DNA from: an uncultured Flavobacteriaceae bacterium
Lineage (GTDB): Bacteria; Bacteroidota; Bacteroidia; Flavobacteriales; Flavobacteriaceae
Direction of reading: 5' to 3'
Assembly: GCA_905181625.1 (NCBI GenBank)
Contig: CAJIYJ010000003.1
Location: 248,001 to 312,000, forward strand
DNA length: 64,000 bases
Under the pieces are notes generated by a model. That model ran no database searches and was not told where the DNA came from. It worked only from the letters and a program-made list of their open reading frames with translations. Below, piece after piece: positions 53,213 through 61,450 of this stretch. A program made the position numbers and the translations under genes. Numbering within the stretch: the stretch's first letter is position 1; each line of letters opens with the position of its first letter.

Positions 53213-53232
53213 ATTGTTATATTTATAACAAT
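53213..53232. promoter_or_regulatory. 20-bp palindrome upstream of the lysine-catabolism pair
   Basis: ATTGTTATA-TT-TATAACAAT, perfect 9-bp arms around TT. It lies between the saccharopine dehydrogenase-like start (53192) and the small gene at 53309, so it could control either or both. Its length and symmetry suggest a dimeric regulator site. Confidence 0.55.
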
Positions 53233-53308
53233 AACTTGTGTGTTTTATTAAATATTTTTTAACATTTTTATATTTAATTGTGTGTGTTTAATAAAACTAT
53301 ATTTAAAA

Positions 53309-53542
53309 ATGAGTTATTTAAAATTAATTTGGGATTTTAAGGGGCCTAATTCAGAACATATTGCAAAACATCATGAAATACATTTAAAAGAATTTTTTGA
53401 TTTAGAAAAAAAACAGTTAATTAAATCAGGAATTGAATCACTTAATTTATCTCATCACATAGCTTATGCTTTTATTGATAAAAGTGATTTAGAATATATT
53501 AAAAAATCACTTAAGCCTCACAGGGGGCAATTAGTGAATTAA
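53309..53542 (+). CDS. Small conserved flavobacterial-type protein
   Basis: 77 residues from the ATG at 53309 (MSYLKLIWDFKGPNSEHIAKHHEIHLKEFF); an in-frame start nine codons upstream only adds a Leu/Lys tail. It is soluble and His-rich (HHEIHL, LSHHIAYAF, LKPHRGQLVN). The layout resembles short proteins I recall from flavobacteria, but no function is known to me. Confidence 0.62.
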   Translation: MSYLKLIWDFKGPNSEHIAKHHEIHLKEFFDLEKKQLIKSGIESLNLSHHIAYAFIDKSDLEYIKKSLKPHRGQLVN

Positions 53543-53557
53543 TTTAAGAATCATCTA

Positions 53558-53659
53558 ATGAAAAAATCATATTTTAAACAATATCTAGTTGTAGGTGTAA
53601 TTATTATTATTGGAATACTTTTTGGAATATTGTTTTATCCTATAATTGAAAAGCTTTAA
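53558..53659 (+). CDS. 33-residue single-pass membrane protein
   Basis: The ATG at 53558 gives MKKSYFKQYLVVGVIIIIG..., one transmembrane helix (residues 10-28), a Pro and a charged tail IIEKL, then a stop. It has positive N-terminal residues and lies 15 bp after the previous gene. A downstream hairpin at 53664-53705 acts as a plausible terminator. No family recognised. Confidence 0.45.
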   Translation: MKKSYFKQYLVVGVIIIIGILFGILFYPIIEKL

Positions 53660-53663
53660 AATA

Positions 53664-53705
53664 AAAAAAGCTCAAGAATAATGACCATAAAACTCTTGAA
53701 CTTTT
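53664..53705. terminator. Hairpin after the small membrane protein gene
   Basis: AAGCTCAAGA and TCTTGAACTT pair with one mismatch around a 16-nt loop, with A-rich and T-rich ends. It is a moderate, probably bidirectional terminator. Confidence 0.5.
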
Positions 53706-53711
53706 AATACG

Positions 53712-53729
53712 TGTTGTTGGGAAACAACA
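53712..53729. repeat. Short hairpin with GGGA loop
   Basis: A 7-bp stem TGTTGTT / AACAACA is closed by a GNRA-type GGGA tetraloop, in the leader of the gene at 53796. Function unknown. Confidence 0.4.
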
Positions 53730-53795
53730 GCGCGAATTTATAATTATTAATTGGATTATTAATAACATTAATCAAATAATGTTTAATATTAGTGT

Positions 53796-55013
53796 ATGAA
53801 GAAAACAAGAGAATTTGATATTATAATTTGGGGAGCATCTGGTTTCACAGGCAGACTAGTTGCTAATTACCTCTTTAACAAATATGGTATTAATGGAGAT
53901 TTAAAATGGGCGATGGCCGGAAGAAATTTAGACAAACTTAAATTGATTAGATCTGAAGTCGCAAATGAAAACGTTCCTTTAATAGTAGCTGATAGTAATG
54001 ATGAAGTTAGTTTAAATGATTTGACTAAACGTGCTTCTGTAATTTGCACAACTGTTGGACCTTATGCAAAATATGGTTCAAAACTAGTAGATGCATGTGT
54101 GGAAAATAAAACTCATTACTGTGATTTAGCTGGTGAGGTTCAGTGGATTCGAAAAATAATTGATAAACATCATGAATCTGCCAAATCTAATGGAACTAAA
54201 ATTGTGAACTGTTGTGGATTTGATTCTATTCCGTCTGACATGGGGGTTTATTTCATTCAAAATGATGTTAGAAATAAAAACATAAAAATTGCTAAACATA
54301 TAGAAATGCGAGTTGCAGGTGTTAGTGGGGGAATCAGCGGAGGAACTTATGAAAGTTTAAGTCATGTTAACGAAGAAGCACATAAAGACAAAAATATTTT
54401 TAAGGTTTTAATTAATCCTTATGGACTTAATCCAGGTGGTGAACAAGAAGGATTAGACAAGTATGATTTAAGGTCGGTTGTATTTGACAAATCATCAAAA
54501 AACTGGATTGGACCTTTTATTATGGCAGCAATTAACACGAAAATTGTTCGTCGTAGTAATGCATTAAATGGTTATTCTTATGGAAAAGATTTTAAGTATG
54601 ACGAAGCAACTTTATGTGGAAAAGGATTATTTGGAAGGATAAAAGGTATTATTAGTACTATTCCTCTAGCAATAATAATGTCTGCCAAGCCTGGTTCTTT
54701 TGTTAAAAAAATAGTTGATAAAATCCTCCCAAAAGCAGGTGAGGGACCTGACAAAAATAAAAGAGAAAATGGGTTTTATAATTTACGTTTTTATATTACA
54801 TATGATGATGGATCTAAGGATGTTGCTAAAGTAATTGGAGACATGGATCCAGGGTATGGTTCTACTTCTAAAATGCTTGGGGAAACTGCAGTTTGTTTAG
54901 CAAAAGATCAACTTTCAGATGTAAGTGGAGTATTGACTCCATCAGTTGCTATGGGTGATAAGCTTTTGATTCGACTTAAAAATAACGCCGGTTTGACTTT
55001 TAGTTTTAAATAA
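53796..55013 (+). CDS. Saccharopine dehydrogenase-like oxidoreductase (SCCPDH/trans-acting enoyl reductase type)
   Basis: 405 residues. The N-terminal Rossmann motif is IIIWGASGFTGRLVANYL. TTVGPYAKYGSKLVDACVENKTHYCDLAGEVQWI and NCCGFDSIPSDMGVYFI are the hallmark segments of the SCCPDH / trans-acting enoyl reductase family. It lacks the transmembrane pair seen in eukaryotic SCCPDH. The substrate is not predictable; homologues act on polyketide-like lipids or remain uncharacterised. It is preceded by a 136-bp gap with hairpins. Confidence 0.82.
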   Translation: MKKTREFDIIIWGASGFTGRLVANYLFNKYGINGDLKWAMAGRNLDKLKLIRSEVANENVPLIVADSNDEVSLNDLTKRASVICTTVGPYAKYGSKLVDACVENKTHYCDLAGEVQWIRKIIDKHHESAKSNGTKIVNCCGFDSIPSDMGVYFIQNDVRNKNIKIAKHIEMRVAGVSGGISGGTYESLSHVNEEAHKDKNIFKVLINPYGLNPGGEQEGLDKYDLRSVVFDKSSKNWIGPFIMAAINTKIVRRSNALNGYSYGKDFKYDEATLCGKGLFGRIKGIISTIPLAIIMSAKPGSFVKKIVDKILPKAGEGPDKNKRENGFYNLRFYITYDDGSKDVAKVIGDMDPGYGSTSKMLGETAVCLAKDQLSDVSGVLTPSVAMGDKLLIRLKNNAGLTFSFK

Positions 55014-55043
55014 CGAAGAAGCTATTTACTTTAAAATATATTT

Positions 55044-55862
55044 ATGAAAAAAATATTTTATTCTTTATTTTTTTTGCTCTTAGGGTTTTTTGTAATTACT
55101 GGATTTAATTATATTGATTTAAATAAAGTTATTAATGTCAAATCAACAAATAATCAATGGGAGTATTTATTTAATGGAAAAGATTTAGATGGATGGAAAA
55201 TTAAAATTAATGGACATGAACTCGAAGATAATTACAAAAACACTTTCAAGGTTAAAGATGGTGTAATAAAAATTTCCTATGAGAATTACGATTCTTTTAA
55301 CGATAAATTTGGTCATATTTTTTTCACTAAAAATAAATTTAAAAATTATCACTTAAGTTTAGAATATAAGTTCAGTGGACTTCATTTAAAAGGAGCTCCA
55401 GGGTGGTCAATAAAAAATAGCGGAATAATGCTTCATTGCCAAGATCCCGAAACTATGTTAATTAATCAAGATTTTCCAGTTAGTGCTGAAGTTCAACTAT
55501 TAGGTGGTTTAGGAAAGGGAAATAGACCAACAGCAAATATTTGTACGCCTGGAACTGACGTAGATATTGATTCTAAGTTAGCTAATGCGCATTGTATTAG
55601 TTCTAGTTCAAAAACTTACCATGAAGATGATTGGGTTAAGGTTGATGTAATAGTTTATTCTAATAAGTTAATCCATCATGTAATTGAAAATGACACAGTT
55701 TTGTCTTATTCTAACCTGAAAGTTGGTGGAAATAATGTGCCCATAAATTTTTTAGACAAAATAGGTAATCCTTTATCCGATGGTTATATTTCTTTACAAT
55801 CTGAAGGGCATCCTGTAGAATTTAGAAATATAAAAATTAAAAATATAAAATCTATTTTTTAA
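55044..55862 (+). CDS. DUF1080 (3-keto-disaccharide hydrolase-like) secreted protein
   Basis: 272 residues with an N-terminal membrane signal (IFYSLFFLLLGFFVITGFNYI). The DUF1080 core reads WEYLFNGKDLDGWKIKI, NYHLSLEYKFSG, NSGIMLHCQDPE and VSAEVQLLGG, ending in a beta-jelly-roll segment YISLQSEGHPVEFRNIKIK. DUF1080 proteins are laminarinase-like lectin or hydrolase domains, some shown to cleave 3-keto-glycosides. The 3' end overlaps the opposite-strand gene by 11 bp. Confidence 0.85.
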   Translation: MKKIFYSLFFLLLGFFVITGFNYIDLNKVINVKSTNNQWEYLFNGKDLDGWKIKINGHELEDNYKNTFKVKDGVIKISYENYDSFNDKFGHIFFTKNKFKNYHLSLEYKFSGLHLKGAPGWSIKNSGIMLHCQDPETMLINQDFPVSAEVQLLGGLGKGNRPTANICTPGTDVDIDSKLANAHCISSSSKTYHEDDWVKVDVIVYSNKLIHHVIENDTVLSYSNLKVGGNNVPINFLDKIGNPLSDGYISLQSEGHPVEFRNIKIKNIKSIF

Positions 55863-56427
55863 TTTTTCCAGAAAAAACAGATGCCTTAGGATTAATTGGG
55901 TTTCCGCTAGCTCTTCTTAATATGGCTAATTGACCTGAATGCCAAACAGCATCTTCAATAGGTCCGTTTATTTGATTCCAGAAAGGATATTCACTTTTAT
56001 TATTAGTTCTTTGAAAAATTATTTTAAAGCTTGATAAATCATTCGATTTGGATAAAATTTCTGAAGAACGTTTTAAGTTAAATAAAATTTGTTTTCTAGT
56101 TTCTTTAAACCCTAATTTTTCATTTTTATTATCAGTATTTGGTAAGCCCTCTAAGGAATTAAGTATCACAGTAGATAAATTATAAATATGGTCAATGGTT
56201 TCATGACTAGATCTCGATTCACTGTTAATTCTATAACTTAAATCTGTATTTCTTAAACCTTCAGTTGCCCAATAGAATCTAAATCCTAAACCATCAATCA
56301 TTCTTGACATTATATTGCCACTTGTGTAGGAGTCAGGATAATCAGGAATTTCATAATAAGGTAAACTTTCTTGCGATTGAGACATAGAAATATTAATTAA
56401 AAAAATTAAAGCAAATATTTTTTTCAT
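55852..56427 (-). CDS. Secreted DinB-like protein
   Basis: 191 residues with signal peptide MKKIFALIFLINISMSQSQ. It shows a DinB/YfiT-like four-helix pattern: MIDGLGFRFYWATEGL, HETIDHIYNLSTVILNSL, KETRKQILFNLKRSSEIL and the typical DAVWHSGQLAILRRASGNPI (His in the metal position). DinB-fold proteins bind metals or act as thiol-dependent enzymes. This exported form's role is unknown. Confidence 0.68.
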   Translation of the reverse strand: MKKIFALIFLINISMSQSQESLPYYEIPDYPDSYTSGNIMSRMIDGLGFRFYWATEGLRNTDLSYRINSESRSSHETIDHIYNLSTVILNSLEGLPNTDNKNEKLGFKETRKQILFNLKRSSEILSKSNDLSSFKIIFQRTNNKSEYPFWNQINGPIEDAVWHSGQLAILRRASGNPINPKASVFSGKIKK

Positions 56428-56497
56428 AATGTTATAATATTTAAAAATAACTTAAAATAATTTAAGGCATAGTTTTTGTAATAATTCAAATATAAAA

Positions 56498-57379
56498 ATG
56501 AAAAAAATATTAATTCTTTTTGTTATTGCATTACTTATTAATTGTAGTGATGAAACTGACGTTTTAGGCACGGAAATCTTACCAGGGTCTACTTCAACTC
56601 AAAAAATAAATCACGATGGATTGGAAAGACAATATTTAATATATATTCCTAACTCATACAATGGACAATCAAAACTTCCTTTGATGATTAATTTTCATGG
56701 TTTTGGGGGTGAAGTAAATGATCATTTGGCTTATACTGATATGAGATCTTTAGCTGATTCTGAAAATTTTATATTAATCTATCCACAAGGCAGTGAACTT
56801 GGAGGTTATTCTCATTGGAATGCTGCTTTAAATGGAGGGGATAATAAAAGTACTGTTGATGATTTAGGGTTTGTCGAAGCGCTAATCAATTTACATTCAG
56901 ATATAGTTAATTTGAAAAGAGTTTATGCTGTTGGTTATTCAAATGGTGGAATGATGAGTTATGCCCTTGCATGTTATAAAAGTTATCTAATCGCGGCTAT
57001 TGGCTCTGTTTCTGGGTCTATGTTACAAACTGACTGCACTCCTTCTCATTCTATTCCATTAATTAAATTACATGGAACATCAGATAGTGTAATTTCTTAT
57101 GATGGAAATAGTTACTATAGTTCTGTTGAATCAATACTTGGTTTTTGGATAAATTTTAATAAAACTAGTACATCACCAGTTTTTGAAACTGTAGATGATA
57201 ACGGTACTACTATACAAAAACACCTATACGATGGAGGAACCAATGAATCTTCAATAGAACATTATAAAATATTAAATGGTTCTCATGTTTGGTTTGACAT
57301 AAATTTTGAAGGAAATAATACAAACGAACTGATTTGGAACTTTGTATCTAAGCATGATATTAATGGTTTAAGGAAATAA
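56498..57379 (+). CDS. Lipoprotein esterase, PHB depolymerase/LpqC-like
   Basis: 293 residues. A lipobox at ALLINC (Cys near residue 16) makes it a lipoprotein. The alpha/beta hydrolase core is LPLMINFHGFGGEVNDHL, YPQGSELGGYSHWNAALNGGDNKSTVDDLGF, nucleophile elbow GYSNGGMMSYAL, HGTSDSVISYDG, and His in NGSHVW. This matches the polyhydroxybutyrate depolymerase / feruloyl esterase (LpqC) group. It probably hydrolyses extracellular esters at the outer membrane or periplasm. Confidence 0.83.
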   Translation: MKKILILFVIALLINCSDETDVLGTEILPGSTSTQKINHDGLERQYLIYIPNSYNGQSKLPLMINFHGFGGEVNDHLAYTDMRSLADSENFILIYPQGSELGGYSHWNAALNGGDNKSTVDDLGFVEALINLHSDIVNLKRVYAVGYSNGGMMSYALACYKSYLIAAIGSVSGSMLQTDCTPSHSIPLIKLHGTSDSVISYDGNSYYSSVESILGFWINFNKTSTSPVFETVDDNGTTIQKHLYDGGTNESSIEHYKILNGSHVWFDINFEGNNTNELIWNFVSKHDINGLRK

Positions 57380-57416
57380 TTTTTTATTACTTTTAAAAAA
57401 AAACAATTTAAATATT

Positions 57417-57938
57417 ATGAAAAAAAATAAAAACTTTTTATCGGGACTTATTGTATTGCTATTAACTATGACAATTATAAGTTGCAATACACCATCTGAG
57501 AAACATGTAGAATTAGAAAATGCTCAAACACAATTAGAAGAGAATATAAACATGTATAAAACTGTTTGGAATAAAGTAATTAATGAAAGACAAATTGATT
57601 TAATTAACGGAGATTCTTTTGATGAAAACATAACAGGTATTACTAAACCTGAAAATATAGTTGGAATTGAAAATTTCAAAGCATATTATAACAGCTATTT
57701 GAATGGGTTTTCAGATGGTAAGATTACATTTATAAATGTTTTTGGTCAGGGAGATGATATTGTAAAACAATGGAATTTTAAAGGAACTCACGATGGTGAT
57801 TTTTTTGGAAACCCTGCTACAGATAAAAAAGTTGATGTTTCTGGGTCTACTATTGTTAAAATGAAAGATGGTAAAATTCTATCAGAAGAAAATTACATGG
57901 ATAACCTAGACTTTTATACTCAATTAGGGTTAATGTAG
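57417..57938 (+). CDS. SnoaL-like (ester cyclase-type) lipoprotein
   Basis: 173 residues. Signal and lipobox MTIISCN, then a coiled N-terminal helix (ENAQTQLEENINMYKTVWNKVINERQIDLINGDSF) and a SnoaL-like core (GIENFKAYYNSYLNGFSDGKITFINVFGQGDDIVKQWNFKGTHDGDFFG, KVDVSGSTIVKMKDGKI). Such domains bind small hydrophobic ligands, and no catalysis can be claimed. It lies 37 bp after the esterase gene with a strong terminator behind, so the two may be cotranscribed. Confidence 0.75.
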   Translation: MKKNKNFLSGLIVLLLTMTIISCNTPSEKHVELENAQTQLEENINMYKTVWNKVINERQIDLINGDSFDENITGITKPENIVGIENFKAYYNSYLNGFSDGKITFINVFGQGDDIVKQWNFKGTHDGDFFGNPATDKKVDVSGSTIVKMKDGKILSEENYMDNLDFYTQLGLM

Positions 57939-57958
57939 TAAAAGTGTTTTTTAAAAAC

Positions 57959-57991
57959 TTAAAATGGAAGACAAATGTCTTCCATTTTTTT
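57959..57991. terminator. Bidirectional rho-independent terminator
   Basis: AAAATGGAAGACA pairs with TGTCTTCCATTTT around a very short loop, flanked by A-run and seven T. It lies between convergent genes ending at 57938 (+) and 58007 (-). Confidence 0.88.
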
Positions 57992-58006
57992 GCAATAATT
58001 TTATAT

Positions 58007-58588
58007 TTAAAAACAAAGTGTTTTTATTGCGTCTAATAGTTTCTTTTCTTCTTTTTTAGGAGTTGTAAATCGTGAACCTTTTAAAAACCTTTCAACGTCA
58101 TTAGCTTTTTTGATAGCTTCTATTTCCTTTTTATAAAAAATTATTTTGTTTATAGATTTAACTCCATTATTGCAAGTCGCCTTAACTTCAATTATAAGTT
58201 TTATTATGCCATCATTAAAAAGAACTGATTGAATGATTTTTTGTTCCAAAATATAAGTTCCTATTTTAGATTCCTTATCGTTTTTAAACGAACTTCTTTC
58301 AGTGAAGTTGTTCATGTCCTTGTTTATAAATTTGTCTATTCTCTCAGAATTTGATTCCATTGAAGATGATTCAATATATGTGTCTTTATCATCTGTAAAG
58401 TAGCCAATACTATCTTTGATTTTCAACCAATTTGGATTTTTTAATTGATTTATTTTTTTTTCCTTTTTTTCTAATTTTTTTATTTGTCTAGTTTCTTTTT
58501 TTGTTTGACTGTTTAAATTGAAATTTAAAAAAAATAAACATAAAGAAAGTAGACATAGGTGTTTTTTGAAATATAAAGGATGTTTCAT
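58007..58588 (-). CDS. Hypothetical secreted protein
   Basis: 193 residues with a signal peptide (LCLLSLCLFFLNFNLNSQ). The mature part starts with a Lys/Glu coiled region (KKETRQIKKLEKKEKKINQL). It is otherwise polar, with a beta-rich middle (SKIGTYILEQKIIQSVLFNDGIIKLIIEVKATCNNGVKSINKI). No family recognised. Confidence 0.6.
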   Translation of the reverse strand: MKHPLYFKKHLCLLSLCLFFLNFNLNSQTKKETRQIKKLEKKEKKINQLKNPNWLKIKDSIGYFTDDKDTYIESSSMESNSERIDKFINKDMNNFTERSSFKNDKESKIGTYILEQKIIQSVLFNDGIIKLIIEVKATCNNGVKSINKIIFYKKEIEAIKKANDVERFLKGSRFTTPKKEEKKLLDAIKTLCF

Positions 58589-58650
58589 AAGTTTTAGATA
58601 AATGATTTGAGTTAATACCTAAAGTTAAATAATAAACTAACACTTTTTAT

Positions 58651-58863
58651 ATGGGTCGTAAAGCTGGAGTGCCAAACAAAATTACAGTAGAAGTTAAAGA
58701 GAAATTTAGTGAAGTAATAATGAATGCTATGTCTTCTATTGATATAGATTCAATGACTCAAAATGAAAGATTAAAACTTATACAAATTGGGTTGACCTAT
58801 GTTGTTCCAAAATTAAAACACACAGTAATACATAAAGGGAGAAGATTATTAAGGTTTAGATAA
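58651..58863 (+). CDS. Small conserved protein, MGRKxGxPNK type
   Basis: 70 residues starting MGRKAGVPNKITVEVKEKFSEVI. The middle reads DSMTQNERLKLIQIGLTYVVPKL. The N-terminal 'GRKxGxPNK' and the 'MTxxERLKLIxxxxxYVxPKL' pattern resemble small proteins I recall from Bacteroidota genomes and their phages. The short basic head suggests nucleic-acid binding. The function is not established. The next gene starts 16 bp downstream. Confidence 0.62.
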   Translation: MGRKAGVPNKITVEVKEKFSEVIMNAMSSIDIDSMTQNERLKLIQIGLTYVVPKLKHTVIHKGRRLLRFR

Positions 58864-58879
58864 TTGTTATATTTAGAAC

Positions 58880-59398
58880 ATGAAAAAACTAATCTTAATA
58901 ATTATGATAATTCCTGTTTTAGGAACAGGTTATTTAAACGCTCAAAAATTATCTAAAAATGATGCTTTTGATATTTTAACAAAATGGGAAGGCAAATGGA
59001 AAAGCAGTGCAGTTTTTGAAAAATCTGTTTGGACTCCTGAAAGGACTGAGAATAGAGGAACAACTGAGACAAATTTAATTCTTTCAAACAATTACCTTGA
59101 AATAATGGTTTATAATGATGATAATACAAGCAAACATATTATTTGTTATGACCAAATGTCAAATCAATTCAATCGATGGGAATTTAAAAGTGACGGTAGT
59201 AATACTTTCTGGACAGGAAAATGGAATAAAGCTGATAAATCAATGACGTGGAACTATATAGATTTTTCAAACTATGGTATTAGCGGTAAAATAATAGAGA
59301 ATTTTAAGTCGGATAATATAATTAAATCCAGAGTTACTATGAAAGATAAGAGTGGAAAATCATTACTTAGAATAAATTCTACAAAAGAAAAAATCTAA
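58880..59398 (+). CDS. DUF1579-like secreted protein
   Basis: 172 residues with signal peptide (LILIIMIIPVLGTGYLNAQ). A lipocalin-like beta pattern follows: ILTKWEGKWKSSAVFEKSVWTPE, TTETNLILSNNYLEIMVYND, YDQMSNQFNRWEFKSDGSNTFWTGKWNKADKSMTW, KSRVTMKDKSGKSLLRINSTKEK. It matches the DUF1579 layout. It probably binds a small ligand in the periplasm. Confidence 0.66.
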   Translation: MKKLILIIMIIPVLGTGYLNAQKLSKNDAFDILTKWEGKWKSSAVFEKSVWTPERTENRGTTETNLILSNNYLEIMVYNDDNTSKHIICYDQMSNQFNRWEFKSDGSNTFWTGKWNKADKSMTWNYIDFSNYGISGKIIENFKSDNIIKSRVTMKDKSGKSLLRINSTKEKI

Positions 59399-59599
59399 AC
59401 CATAGGCATATCTTCTTCTTTTAATTAAGCAACTTCTAATCCTCGTAAGTTGGTTAAACTAACATTTTATATAAGAATTATGTGCTGCTAAATGGAGCAG
59501 TTAAGGTTGTTTTTAAATAGGCTTACTTAAAGGATGTAGTAAACATAGTAGTAAACAAAATAAAAAAGGGAACTACTAATTAAAGTAATTCCCTTTTTG
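59399..59599. other. Gap between DUF1579-like gene and tRNA-Arg
   Basis: No gene is seen. It contains the 10-bp direct repeat GTAGTAAACA at 59536-59545 and 59548-59557, and the tRNA terminator. Short open frames on both strands have no starts I would accept. Confidence 0.5.
59562..59598 (-). terminator. Terminator downstream of tRNA-Arg
   Basis: AAAAAGGGAACTAC and GTAATTCCCTTTTT form a long stem around an A/T loop, just beyond the 3' end of the tRNA on the minus strand, with T-run on that strand. Confidence 0.8.
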
Positions 59600-59673
59600 T
59601 GACCTCGGTAGGATTCAAACCTACAACCTCTTGAGCCGTAATCAAGTGCACTATTCAGTTATGCTACGAGGCC
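59600..59673 (-). tRNA. tRNA-Arg (anticodon ACG)
   Basis: On the minus strand the acceptor GGCCTCG pairs with CGAGGTC, discriminator A, and no encoded CCA. The anticodon stem is CTTGA / TCAAG with loop TTACGGC, giving anticodon ACG, which reads CGU (CGN with inosine). The T arm is GTAGG-TTTGAAT-CCTAC. All four arms can be drawn. Confidence 0.93.
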
Positions 59674-60079
59674 TTGATAAATATAAAATGATTTATTTAA
59701 CTAGAGACGAACAGTCTATTAGTTCGGCCTAGTGTATAACTAGATGCAACATTAATTAAACACCAGAGTATGATCATTTTTTTTTATTTGCGAATTTATA
59801 TAAATTTTAAGACAACTTTACCATCTAATTTTATAAATATTAAAGCAAGTATTGATAAAGTAATCTTACTGTAAAATATCCAATAAGTGATATCCAAATT
59901 ATTTTTCTATTTTTTTGAAACCATTCCATTTATTATTTTTTTAAAGAATTAATTATTTAAACAACTTTTTTTATTTTAAAACATATGATTATTATACAAT
60001 ACGATCGTAGTTGTGAATTATAGCATTTTTGTAATTACTTATTTCCATATAAGTTTAGCTTTTATAACTATTTTGTTTT
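59674..60079. other. 406-bp gap without a gene
   Basis: This region lies upstream of tRNA-Arg and past the end of the small protein gene at 60080. Very A/T-rich. It holds a short palindrome CTAGT-GTATA-ACTAG at 59729-59743, possibly in the tRNA promoter region. I see no coding sequence. Confidence 0.5.
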
Positions 60080-60454
60080 CTAAAGACTTAAATCTAAAAG
60101 ACTGTCTTGTGATCTTTGATTAACTATTTGGATTATTCTTCTTTTTAGTTCTGATGTATTCTTCGTATAAAACATTAATTCATTTTTTGAAAAATGACCA
60201 ATAACAATTCCTAAAAGTATGTTTTTGAAGTTTGTGTCTTTTGTTAGAATTATATTAATTCTTTCTTTCTGTTTTTCTTTTTTAAGATTGTTGAAATTAA
60301 TTTTTCTATGTTTTAAATAATTTTGAAACAAAATAATCAATAAATTATGTTGCATTTTTATAATTGGTCTAATCGCTTCATTTTGAAATTTTTCAATATC
60401 TGAAGTTCCTGCATTTACTAACTCTGATAATATTGGTCTTTCTTTTTTATTCAT
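60080..60454 (-). CDS. Conserved small cytosolic protein
   Basis: 124 residues without signal peptide: ERPILSELVNAGTSDIEKFQNEAIRPIIKMQHNLLIILFQNYLKHRKINF, then ILLGIVIGHFSKNELMFY and the C-terminus IIQIVNQRSQDSLLD. It is mainly helical and basic. The pattern resembles a small protein I recall from flavobacteria. No function known to me. Confidence 0.65.
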   Translation of the reverse strand: MNKKERPILSELVNAGTSDIEKFQNEAIRPIIKMQHNLLIILFQNYLKHRKINFNNLKKEKQKERINIILTKDTNFKNILLGIVIGHFSKNELMFYTKNTSELKRRIIQIVNQRSQDSLLDLSL

Positions 60455-60583
60455 TTCTTAAGTTGACAATTTATTTATTATATTTCTTTTGAAGTTTTAC
60501 ACATAGCGATAGTTTTGTTTAGGTTTTATTTAATTAAATAATGTTATTATAAAATCTAAAACAAACGAAACAAAATATAAATG

Positions 60584-60937
60584 TTAGAATGTAATTAAGA
60601 AATAGAGAGTTATGACAGCAAATAGACTGTGAATAAAACCTATATTAATTTCTCTGGTTTGTTTGCTAATAAAAGATATAAGAACAGCAAGAGCCACTGT
60701 TGTATGGAATACAAAATAAATTAATAAAAACGACTGGGTAAAATTTTTATTTTCAAAGTCTGATACAACTAAAAGTGCAAAAATAGCAATAGAAAAAGCT
60801 GCTCCGCCATACATCCTTGCTGTAGTAATTAATGCACCACCTGCCTTTTTATAAGAAGGAATAAATTTTGGATTGACAAGCATAGCCAAACCAACCGTTA
60901 ATTCTAAAATACCAGTAATTAAAATGAATAATTTCAT
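60584..60937 (-). CDS. Small four-helix membrane protein
   Basis: 117 residues with four hydrophobic segments (2-20, 38-59, 70-91, 98-116). The sequence LITGILELTVGLAMLVNP...TTARMYGGAAFSIAIFALLV closely parallels the first 60 residues of the sulfatase-fusion protein at 17969-20290 (LIAFFEILAGIVLFF...GFAKMYGVAAFSLGLFALYI). This is the stand-alone version of that module. Role unknown, possibly binding a lipid or quinone in the membrane. Confidence 0.72.
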   Translation of the reverse strand: MKLFILITGILELTVGLAMLVNPKFIPSYKKAGGALITTARMYGGAAFSIAIFALLVVSDFENKNFTQSFLLIYFVFHTTVALAVLISFISKQTREINIGFIHSLFAVITLYFLITF

Positions 60938-61028
60938 AATTTATATTTTTAATAAATCTAATTAAATTAAATTAAAATAATTTATAGTATTTTTTTAATA
61001 CCATCCCTTTCATTTCGATAGAATAAAT

Positions 61029-61036
61029 TAAATTTG
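61029..61036 (+). promoter_or_regulatory. Flavobacterial -7 box (TAnnTTTG)
   Basis: TAAATTTG matches the Bacteroidota housekeeping -7 element exactly and lies 13 bp before the ATG at 61049. No clear -33 TTG is visible at the expected distance. Confidence 0.4.
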
Positions 61037-61048
61037 TGCTTTGTTTTT

Positions 61049-61450
61049 ATGAATAAAAAAAAACCTGATAACGTAGTTTACGACTCTTCTTCGGAAAAGT
61101 ATGACGCTCATCTTCTTCCGTATGGAAGTAATGTTGGTGCTCCATCTATAAAAATTGAAGATAACAAAAGTTGGAAAGAAAGAGGTGTTAGTAAAGTAAA
61201 CAAGAATATAAGTTCTAAATTTACTGAGCTTAAAAAACAGTATCAAGATTTGCTAGATGATTTCAAGTGGAATGAAATCATTTATAACTCTAAATTTTCT
61301 TTTGAGCCAGTAATTGGTGAAAAATATTTTCTTTACTTAAATGACAATCAAACTTATTTTCTGTCTTTAATAAACCCAGATTCTTGGAATAAAACTTTTG
61401 TTGGAGAATTCATGTTAAATTCTGAAAACAAATGGGTTAAAATCAATTAA
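61049..61450 (+). CDS. DUF2452 protein
   Basis: 133 residues from the ATG at 61049; an upstream in-frame start five codons earlier is possible. MNKKKPDNVVYDSSSEKYDAHLLPYGSNVGAPSIKIEDNKSWKERGVSKVNKNISSKFTELKKQYQDLLDDFKWNE and FEPVIGEKYFLY match the DUF2452 pattern. Cytosolic, function unknown. The 3' end overlaps the tdh gene by 8 bp. Confidence 0.8.
   Translation: MNKKKPDNVVYDSSSEKYDAHLLPYGSNVGAPSIKIEDNKSWKERGVSKVNKNISSKFTELKKQYQDLLDDFKWNEIIYNSKFSFEPVIGEKYFLYLNDNQTYFLSLINPDSWNKTFVGEFMLNSENKWVKIN

Noticed and set aside
61028-61246. 72-residue - strand frame
   Set aside because: Antisense to the DUF2452 gene with a recognisable domain; not supported.
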